A stretch of 64,000 nucleotides of DNA from Chloroflexota bacterium (GTDB lineage: Bacteria; Chloroflexota; UBA11872; UBA12225; JAJDUF01), in assembly GCA_022826725.1 (NCBI GenBank), contig JAJDUF010000016.1, positions 310,001 through 374,000 on the forward strand, given 5' to 3'. Below are positions 58,012 to 64,000 of the stretch, one piece after another. Numbering within the stretch: the stretch's first letter is position 1; every line of letters begins with the position of its first letter. Under the pieces are notes generated by a model that worked only from the letters and a program-made list of their open reading frames with translations, was not told the DNA's origin and did not search any database. The translations under genes were made by a program, and so were the position numbers.

Positions 58012-59166
58012 CTAGCCACTGACTCGGTGGCCGGGGCCGGGCCAGGCGAGGCTGGGATACTTGCCGGCGGCCAGATCGTGAAGCAGGGCGGTGTACGCCG
58101 CGCGAGGTACGGGAATCTGCACCGCTTGGCGCCGGAAGTGGGCCATGTAGAGGGCACACATCAACTCGATGTCGCGCCGGGCGAACTCCGGCGGCGCGTA
58201 GGGCGGCGCGTCGTCGCTGATGGCCCGCGCGAACTCCGCCACCGGATCGCGGTGCTCGGCAACCGGAGGAATCGCCTGCCAGGTTGCCTCCGGTCGCGCG
58301 GCGTCGGCGAGCGACGAGCCGGGCCGGCGGGGCGCCGGCGTCGGATTGTGCAGGTACTCGGTCAAAGGGATATCCAGCCGGGCGTAACGCTGGTCCTCGC
58401 CCCGCTTCACAATGCAGCCGCGATCACCGACGATCTCGTAGCCGCTCAATCCCGGCTGGCTGTACAGACCGAGACTCAGCTCGCCGTAGGCGCCGTTGGC
58501 GAACCGCACGACCGCCGTGCAAGCGTCCTCGACCTCGATCCCCGGATGCCCGACGTTCGCCAGCGTGCAACTGACCACCTCCACGACGGGACCGCACAGG
58601 TAGTGCAGCCTGTTCAGGTCGTGGATGTACTGGTTGGTGAGCATCCCGCCGCCCTCGGTCGCCCAATGGCCGCGCCAGGGGCCGGTGCCGTAGTAGGCGA
58701 CGCTGCGAGCCTCCTGCCGCGCGTAGTGGACGCGCAGCACGTCGCCGACGACGCCTTGGTCAATCAGGGCACGGGCGTCGCGCTCGACCAGATGCGCCGT
58801 GTGGAAGGTCGCCACTTTGGTCCCGGTGCGCTGGGCCGTGGCGATAATGCGGTCGGCCTCTTCCACGGTGATACACATCGGCTTCTGGATGATGACCGGC
58901 TTGCCCGCTTCCAGCGCGTCGCACGCGACCTCGGCATGGAGGTAGTGGGGCAGCGCCACGATAACAAAGTCGCAGTGCTCGGAGCGGTTGATGTCACGGT
59001 AGTCCTTGTACCAGGGGGCGTCGTGCTCGCCTTGCCAGCGGAGGCCCAGTTCGGTATCGGTGTCGCAGACGGCGCCGAGCCGTAGCTCTTCGTGCGCCTC
59101 GATGTCCATAACGTGCCGGACGGCGATCCCGTTCAACCCGATGATCCCGGCCTGGAGTGTTGCCAT
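58012..59166 (-). CDS. Gfo/Idh/MocA family oxidoreductase
   Basis: Oxidoreductase of 384 residues. The N-terminal motif is AGIIGLNGIAVRHVMD, the catalytic site is PVIIQKPMCIT near residues 91-95 with Gln in place of the usual Glu of the EKP motif, and the C-terminal domain has GGGMLTNQYIHDLNRLHYLC. The Lys of the site is conserved. GGGAG lies seven bases before ATG 59166. It follows the fhs gene on the same strand across 66 bases that include a strong hairpin, so it is probably separately expressed. The substrate is likely a sugar or cyclitol. Confidence 0.85.
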   Translation of the reverse strand: MATLQAGIIGLNGIAVRHVMDIEAHEELRLGAVCDTDTELGLRWQGEHDAPWYKDYRDINRSEHCDFVIVALPHYLHAEVACDALEAGKPVIIQKPMCITVEEADRIIATAQRTGTKVATFHTAHLVERDARALIDQGVVGDVLRVHYARQEARSVAYYGTGPWRGHWATEGGGMLTNQYIHDLNRLHYLCGPVVEVVSCTLANVGHPGIEVEDACTAVVRFANGAYGELSLGLYSQPGLSGYEIVGDRGCIVKRGEDQRYARLDIPLTEYLHNPTPAPRRPGSSLADAARPEATWQAIPPVAEHRDPVAEFARAISDDAPPYAPPEFARRDIELMCALYMAHFRRQAVQIPVPRAAYTALLHDLAAGKYPSLAWPGPGHRVSG

Positions 59167-59199
59167 CGTTCGCTCCCTTGTCTCGCGCCGCCGCGAGTC

Positions 59200-59227
59200 C
59201 CGGCCCCCTCCCTGAGGGAGGGGCCGG
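59200..59227 (-). terminator. Hairpin after fhs
   Basis: CCGGCCCC-CTCCCTGAGGGAG-GGGCCGG, a near-perfect stem with one bulge, seven bases past the fhs stop codon. It resembles the dispersed CCCTCCC repeat hairpins. No T run follows. Confidence 0.45.
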
Positions 59228-59232
59228 CGGTC

Positions 59233-60876
59233 TTACAGGCCCAGGATGTTGCCCTTGGCGTCCACGTCCAGCGCCCGCGGCACCCTCGGCAGCCCCGGCA
59301 TCGTGACGATGTTCCCCGCGATGGGATAGATGAACCCTGCGCCCACGGAGGCCCGCACGTCGTTGACCTGAAAGGTGTAGCCGGACGGCCGGCCGCGCAG
59401 CGACGCCCGATGGGAGATGGAAGTGTTGGTCTTGGCTATGCACACCGGCAGCCCACCCCAGCCGTTGGCCTCGAAGCCGCGCAGCGTCCGCCGGGAAGCC
59501 GCGCTCCAGTTGACCCCCTCGGCGTTGTACACCGTGCGGGCCAGCGCCAGCACCTTGTCCCGAATGGATGCGTCGCTGGGGTAGAAGTAGTTGATGTTGG
59601 GCCGCGGGCCATCCGTCGCCTGGATGAGCGCCTCGGCCAGCTCTATGCCGCCGGCGCCGCCCTCCGCGAAGACGCGGCTCTCCACCGCGGCGAAGGCGCC
59701 GGCGTCCGCGCACCCACGCTTGATGATGTCCAGCTCCCCCTGGGTGTCCGTGGGGAAGTGGTTGATCGCCACCACTACCGGCAGCCCCGTCGCGCGCACC
59801 ACGCCAATGAGGTGGGTCAGGTTCTCCATGCCCCGGCACACGGCCGCCTCGTCCGGCGTCTCCAGGTTGCGGACGGCGCTGCCGCCGTGGTACTTGACCG
59901 CGCGCACGGTGGCTACCAGCACGGCGGCGCTAGGCTCCAGCCCGTTGAAGCGTGCCTTGATATGCATGAACTTCTCGAAGCCCAGATCCGCCCCGAATCC
60001 CGCCTCGGACAGCACGTAGTCAGCGTAGCCCAGCGCCAGCCGATCGCCTACCACTGAGCTGCACCCGTGCGCGATGTTACCGAAGGGGCCCGTATGCACG
60101 ACGACGGGCTGCCCCTCCGCCGTCTGTACCAGGTTCGGCAGGATCGCGTGCCGCAGCAGCGACATCAGCGAGCCTTCGGCGTTCACGTCCGCGGCCGTCA
60201 CCGGCGCGTTCTCGTCGGTGTACCCCACCACAATGCGGCTCAACCGCTCACGGAGGTTGTCCAGGTCCCGCGCCAGCGCCAGCACCGCCATGATCTCCGA
60301 CGCCGTCACGATGTCGAAGCCCGACTCCCGCACCGGCGCGTTGGCGGAGCCGCCAAGGCCCGTGACGATGCTTCGCAGCGCCCGGTCCTCAACGTCCGTG
60401 ACGCGCCGCCAGGTGATGTGCTCCGGCCGGAAACCGGGGATTTGGCCGCGCTGGGCCACGTTGTCCGTCAGCGCCGCCAGCAGGTTGTGCGCCGATCCCA
60501 CCGCATGGGCGTCGCCCGTGAAGTGGACGTTCACCTCATCCTGTGGCTCCACCAGCGAGCGCCCACCGCCCGTGCCGCCGCCCTTGATGCCGAAGATAGG
60601 CCCCAGCGACGGCTCCCGCAGCGTCGCCACCACGTTCTTGCCCAGCCGGCCCATGGCCTGGGTCAGCCCCACGGTGGTAGTGGTCTTGCCCTCGCCTGCC
60701 CGGGTGGGCGTGATACCGGTCACCACCACCAGCTTGCCCCGCGTCCCGTCCTCGCGAATGGCGTCCAGAAGGATCTTCGCCTGGTGGTGCCCCTGCGGGA
60801 TGAGCGCTGCCGTGTCCAGGCCGAGGGCCTGGGCGACTTCCGTGATTGGTTTCATCGGTAGTGTCTCGGTTTGCAT
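59233..60876 (-). CDS. fhs: Formate-tetrahydrofolate ligase
   Basis: ATP-dependent enzyme of 547 residues that joins formate to tetrahydrofolate to give 10-formyl-THF, in one-carbon metabolism. Conserved segments run from IRPISEVA-type ITEVAQALGLDTAALIPQG, through the P-loop TPTRAGEGKTTTTVGL near residues 58-73, LREPSLGPIFGIKGG, GFDIVTASEIMAVLALA, VVHTGPFGNIAHGCSS and AINHFPTDTQGEL, to CIAKTNTSISH. The start could be ATG 60876 or ATG 60855; neither has a clear ribosome site. It stands alone with an oxidoreductase downstream, and no other folate genes are near. Confidence 0.95.
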   Translation of the reverse strand: MQTETLPMKPITEVAQALGLDTAALIPQGHHQAKILLDAIREDGTRGKLVVVTGITPTRAGEGKTTTTVGLTQAMGRLGKNVVATLREPSLGPIFGIKGGGTGGGRSLVEPQDEVNVHFTGDAHAVGSAHNLLAALTDNVAQRGQIPGFRPEHITWRRVTDVEDRALRSIVTGLGGSANAPVRESGFDIVTASEIMAVLALARDLDNLRERLSRIVVGYTDENAPVTAADVNAEGSLMSLLRHAILPNLVQTAEGQPVVVHTGPFGNIAHGCSSVVGDRLALGYADYVLSEAGFGADLGFEKFMHIKARFNGLEPSAAVLVATVRAVKYHGGSAVRNLETPDEAAVCRGMENLTHLIGVVRATGLPVVVAINHFPTDTQGELDIIKRGCADAGAFAAVESRVFAEGGAGGIELAEALIQATDGPRPNINYFYPSDASIRDKVLALARTVYNAEGVNWSAASRRTLRGFEANGWGGLPVCIAKTNTSISHRASLRGRPSGYTFQVNDVRASVGAGFIYPIAGNIVTMPGLPRVPRALDVDAKGNILGL

Positions 60877-61278
60877 TCCGGCGCTGGTCGGGGGGGCCAC
60901 GTGGCCCTGGCACACTCGGTGCCGCTGCCCCCATTACACCAGCCATACCCGGGAGGCGGACACTATTGCCCGCTGACAAGGGTGGGGTTTTCTGTAGGCG
61001 CGATGGATCGCGCCCGTGCCCCTGTCATTACTACGAACATAGACTGTCCTGCGGCCTGGAGTGACGGTGCTGGTTGCCGTCTCGTCATTTTTCATGCCCG
61101 GCGGTGGTCTGGTCAAGGACATAGTGATTCCCGCTTTCGTGGGAATCCACCCCCATCCTGTCTCTCCTGTCCATCCATGTAAATACCTACCCTGTCAGAG
61201 GGTGAGGGCCGGATTCCCTTGTGAAGCTGGTAACGTTGGTTAAAGTAGGGAGGAACCTGAGCTGCTGCTGGAGCGAGT
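60877..61278. other. Divergent intergenic region with inverted repeat copy
   Basis: A 402-base gap between divergent genes. It contains repeat material: GCTGACAAGGGTGG near 60973, the ATTCCCGC hairpin at 61129-61147 and an inverted partial copy of the long repeat at 61148-61200. No gene is visible; a promoter for the plus-strand gene is not clear. Confidence 0.55.
61148..61200 (-). repeat. Inverted partial copy of the long repeat
   Basis: On the minus strand it reads like the first 45-50 bases of the repeat at 23141 and 33314 (ACAGGGTAGGTATTTACATG and onward). This inverted copy shows that the repeat can occur in either orientation. Confidence 0.8.
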
Positions 61279-63591
61279 ATGGGAGAGCACGCCGCACGAC
61301 TACCCTCCGGCCCGGCGGACGACGCGCAGTGGTACCGCGACACGTTCCGCACGCTCTGTCTGGACTTCCACTACCCGGCGTGGGTCACGGACCTTGGCGC
61401 GGCGCTCGATGAGCACACGGCGCTGGCACAAATGGAGGAGTTGGCGGCCATTGGCATTGAAGCGGTCCACGTCGTTGCCAGGGATCGCTATGGGCACGCG
61501 CTCTACCCAACCAATGTACCCGGGGGAGCGCGGCACCCACACCTGGTCGGCGATTATCTGGGCACGCTGGTCCGGGCGGCGCAGCGAGTGGGGCTGCGGG
61601 CGGTGGCATCCTGCAACGTTGGCGCCAGCGAGACACTCCGCGCGCGGCAGCCGGACTGGCGGATGCGCCTGCTCGACGGAGCGGACGGCAGCCCGACGGA
61701 TGGCCCACTCTGCCTGCTCTCGCCCTACCGCAGCGAGGTCGTGCTGCCGCAGCTGACGGAAATCGCCCGCACTTACGCCGTTGACGGTTTCTGGCTGGCT
61801 GGGCTGGGCTGGCAGCTCTCGCGGTGGTGTGGCTGCCGCTGGTGCCAAGCCGCGTTCGGCCAAGCCACCGGCCACGATGCCATCCCCGCGCCCGACGAGC
61901 CGCACGCCGACAGCTACCGCCAATGGCGAGCGGAGACGCAGGAGCAGGTTGCAGCGGAGATCACCGCGCGGCTGCACGCTATCGAGCCAAGCCTCATTGT
62001 TGTCTCCGCCGGCGCGGTGCCCGGCAGTTACGGCCTCCCAGCGGCCGGCCGGCCGGGAGGACGGTGGCGCGGCCCATCCGGCGCCAGCCGATATGGTGCT
62101 GGTGGCGTGTGGCGGCGGTTCGACCCGCTGGCGGTAAGCTCCGCGGGCCGCTTGCTGACGGCGCAGCGGCAGCCTACCGATGCCGCCGTTGCTCGCGTGC
62201 CGGGCGCAGGCGGCTCCTGGTCACTGCCCTCGACGGCGGCGCTCAACATGGCCTGTGCGACGGCGTTGGCCGCGGGCGGGCGCAGCCTGCTCGCCGCGCA
62301 GCCGTATCCCGACGGGCAGCACGAGCCATCCGTTATCGAGGCGCTTGCCGACACCTGCGAGTTCATCATCGAGCGCGAGGACTGGTGCCGTGACGCCGTG
62401 GTGGTGCCGCTCGTCGCTATTCTGCACAGCACGGCCACACTGCGATATACCGACCACCAGCGCGGCGGCGGTAGCCTGGCAAGCGTGCGGGCCGCGCATA
62501 AGATGCTGGTGGAGAGCGGCTGGCACGCGCTGATCGTGGACGAGGCGACCCTGGAGCAGCGCATTGACGAGTTCGCCACCGTGGTCCTGCCGGAACAGGC
62601 GGCGCTCCCCGAGACGACGGTCGCGGTGCTGCGCGATTTCGTCCGGCGGGGCGGCGGGTTGGTCGCCGCCGGCAGTGTGGCCGCCTGGGACGAGCACGGC
62701 CGGCCGGCGCCGGGCCTCGACGACGTATTGGGTGTGCGCCGCGCAGACGACGAGCGCCAACTCGCCGGGTATCTCCGTCCGGGGAGCGCCTTCCTCGCCG
62801 GGACCGAGATTCGGGACATGGCCGTGGCCGTAGCGGGATCGTGGCAAGCGGTCCGGCCGGCCGGCGCGCAGCCGTTGGCGCGCCACCTCGGCCGGCACCC
62901 GGCGGTCACGGCGCCGGCTGGCGAGCCGCAGGGCCGCGCGGACCGAGCCGGGTGGTCGCCGCCGGGCGGCGAATCCGGTTACGCGGGGATCACGTTCCAC
63001 CACTTTGGCGCCGGTCGCGCGGTGTATATCGCCGGGCCGATCTTCAGCGCCTATAGCCGGCATTCCGCGCCCGACCTGCGCGGCGTGATGGCGCGCTGCC
63101 TGGACCTGGCGACACCGCTGACGCAGCGAGTAGTGGCACTGCACGGGCCGCCCTCGGTCGAGCTATCGCTGTTCCGGCAGCGCATTGACCACGCGGAAGA
63201 GGCCACCGAGCGAGCGGTCCAGCCCGTGCGGGCCGAGACGCTGCCGCCGGAGCGCGCCGGCTGGGCGGCGGGCGCGCTCGCCGCGGCCGGCGACACCGCG
63301 CCGCCCGGTCCGGGCATCCTCGGTGGCCCGGCCGACCGCGGCCGCTGGCGCTACATCGCGCACCTGGTGAACTACCACGCCGAGCGGCCGTTGCGTCCCG
63401 TCGGTCCGCCGGTGACGGAGTGGGTGCCGGAGGTGCGCGATATTCAGGTTTCGCTGCGGGCCGACGAGCCGCCGCGGGTGGTGCGGCAGGAGCCGGAGGG
63501 CAATACGCCGAGCTGGGTGTGCGAGAATGGGCGGCTGGTGATTACCGTGCCGCGCCTCCACATCCATAGCTGCATCGTGGTGGAGTGGTGA
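61279..63591 (+). CDS. Large glycoside-hydrolase-like protein
   Basis: Cytoplasmic protein of 770 residues (no signal peptide). The N-terminal 330 residues have the pattern of a TIM-barrel carbohydrate enzyme: FHYPAWVTDLGAALDEHTAL, GIEAVHVVARDRYGHALYPT, YLGTLVRAAQRVGLRAVAS and a WCGCRWC cysteine motif. The middle part (ALIVDEATLEQRIDEFATVV, then LPETTVAVLRDFVRRGGGLV) is like the class I amidotransferase-fold trimerisation domain of GH42 beta-galactosidases. The C-terminal part is beta-rich. Such multi-domain proteins are often annotated as beta-galactosidase or hypothetical glycosyl hydrolase; I cannot place the catalytic Glu or Asp pair. No ribosome site of note precedes the ATG. Confidence 0.65.
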   Translation: MGEHAARLPSGPADDAQWYRDTFRTLCLDFHYPAWVTDLGAALDEHTALAQMEELAAIGIEAVHVVARDRYGHALYPTNVPGGARHPHLVGDYLGTLVRAAQRVGLRAVASCNVGASETLRARQPDWRMRLLDGADGSPTDGPLCLLSPYRSEVVLPQLTEIARTYAVDGFWLAGLGWQLSRWCGCRWCQAAFGQATGHDAIPAPDEPHADSYRQWRAETQEQVAAEITARLHAIEPSLIVVSAGAVPGSYGLPAAGRPGGRWRGPSGASRYGAGGVWRRFDPLAVSSAGRLLTAQRQPTDAAVARVPGAGGSWSLPSTAALNMACATALAAGGRSLLAAQPYPDGQHEPSVIEALADTCEFIIEREDWCRDAVVVPLVAILHSTATLRYTDHQRGGGSLASVRAAHKMLVESGWHALIVDEATLEQRIDEFATVVLPEQAALPETTVAVLRDFVRRGGGLVAAGSVAAWDEHGRPAPGLDDVLGVRRADDERQLAGYLRPGSAFLAGTEIRDMAVAVAGSWQAVRPAGAQPLARHLGRHPAVTAPAGEPQGRADRAGWSPPGGESGYAGITFHHFGAGRAVYIAGPIFSAYSRHSAPDLRGVMARCLDLATPLTQRVVALHGPPSVELSLFRQRIDHAEEATERAVQPVRAETLPPERAGWAAGALAAAGDTAPPGPGILGGPADRGRWRYIAHLVNYHAERPLRPVGPPVTEWVPEVRDIQVSLRADEPPRVVRQEPEGNTPSWVCENGRLVITVPRLHIHSCIVVEW

Positions 63592-63636
63592 GTGAGGCTG
63601 ACGGCTATTAGCTGTCAGCTATCAGCTATACGAGCA

Positions 63637-64000
63637 ATGAGCAAGATCGAGACTATCGGCACCGGCCGGTTTCTGCGCTTGCTTTCGCGCGACGGATGGG
63701 AGTACGTCGAGCGGCCGAACGTGCGTGGTATCGCCGTGATCGTGGCGGTGACGGACGACGCCAATCTCCTGCTCGTCGAGCAGTACCGCGCCTCGGTGGA
63801 CCGTCGCGTCATCTCCCTGCCGGCCGGTCTCGTCGGCGACCTGCCCGGTCAGGCGGATGAAGCCCTCGCCGCCGGCGCCATTCGGGAGCTGGAGGAAGAG
63901 ACGGGCTATCGCGCCGAGCGGATGGAGCTGCTCGTTGCCGGTCCACATTCGGCGGGGAGCACCAGCGAAGTAGCGACCTTCATGCGCGCGCGGGACTTAC
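63637..64000 (+). CDS. Nudix hydrolase (ADP-ribose pyrophosphatase-like), 3' partial
   Basis: The reading frame from ATG 63637 is open to the window end. The first 121 residues translate to a Nudix protein: GRFLRLLSRDGWEYVERPN, then a beta strand LLLVEQYRASVDRRVISLPA and the Nudix box with EALAAGAIRELEEETGY, where REL-EExxG is exact and the upstream Glu is in place. It closely resembles NudF-type ADP-sugar pyrophosphatases, which hydrolyse ADP-ribose. The ribosome site is poor. It follows the glycosidase-like gene by 45 bases, with a short repeat-like GCTGTCAGCTATCAGCTAT in between. Confidence 0.85.
   Translation, partial: MSKIETIGTGRFLRLLSRDGWEYVERPNVRGIAVIVAVTDDANLLLVEQYRASVDRRVISLPAGLVGDLPGQADEALAAGAIRELEEETGYRAERMELLVAGPHSAGSTSEVATFMRARDL

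Noticed and set aside
1-64000. Prophage, integrase or insertion sequence
   Set aside because: No transposase, integrase, capsid or portal gene was recognised; the repeats lack an encoded enzyme. The low-G+C cassette beside tRNA-Gly has no visible attachment-site duplication.

Overview
The window is a 64 kb stretch of high-G+C bacterial chromosome (sampled lines run near 65% G+C). It has no rRNA, no recognisable transposase and no CRISPR array. Several features fit a Chloroflexota member, perhaps near Thermomicrobia or Dehalococcoidia: lipoprotein binding proteins with an RRRYLGG-type leader, a Ycf45-like R3H ATPase, Uma2 nucleases, many sugar-type Gfo/Idh/MocA oxidoreductases and apparently leaderless mRNAs. 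This placement is inference; there is no marker gene such as rRNA to settle it.

Layout. 1-9 kb: partial GH36 alpha-galactosidase, a collagen-stalked sugar-binding lipoprotein, a tandem metallo-beta-lactamase protein, a DUF1848 remnant, a phosphodiesterase, a Uma2 nuclease and an oxidoreductase. 9-18.5 kb: RelE-type toxin pair, FabH, cytochrome P450, a tandem GIY-YIG mini-protein, a vWA/collagen membrane protein behind an ECF sigma factor, and a TetR-controlled 14-TM exporter. 18.9-28.7 kb: secreted M16 peptidase, a translationally coupled protease pair, tRNA-Val, a MEMO-family protein, another binding lipoprotein and a leaderless S9 peptidase. 28.7-38 kb: a three-gene ABC exporter, a third binding protein (also collagen-stalked), an oxidoreductase, orphan HigA, a PLP aminotransferase and a DapA-like lyase. 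38.2-40.6 kb: a lower-G+C three-gene cassette (ComEC-like metallo-beta-lactamase plus two proteins I cannot name), the strongest candidate for an undescribed system. 40.8-49 kb: tRNA-Gly, small membrane and zinc-ribbon proteins, a previously unmarked minus-strand structured RNA with a 20-codon reading frame, endonuclease V, a D-Ala-D-Ala carboxypeptidase, MoaD/MoaE and a GNAT-R3H ATPase-tmk operon. 49-64 kb: MFS exporter, two leucine-rich-repeat proteins, a LarA-like/transketolase pair, a secreted Gly/Arg/His-rich protein, an oxidoreductase, formate-tetrahydrofolate ligase, a large glycosidase-like protein and a partial Nudix hydrolase.

Themes. Carbohydrate uptake and turnover dominate (GH36, three family 1-type binding proteins, three Gfo/Idh/MocA enzymes, a GH-like protein), but no sugar ABC permease is present in the window. 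One collagen-like Gly-X-Y segment recurs in three unrelated surface proteins, in two of them followed by a VEK-rich stalk. A family of palindromic intergenic repeats is scattered through the right-hand two thirds and has been read into the C terminus of MoaD. Several genes have a -10 element only 6-10 bases before the start codon, which suggests leaderless transcription is common here.
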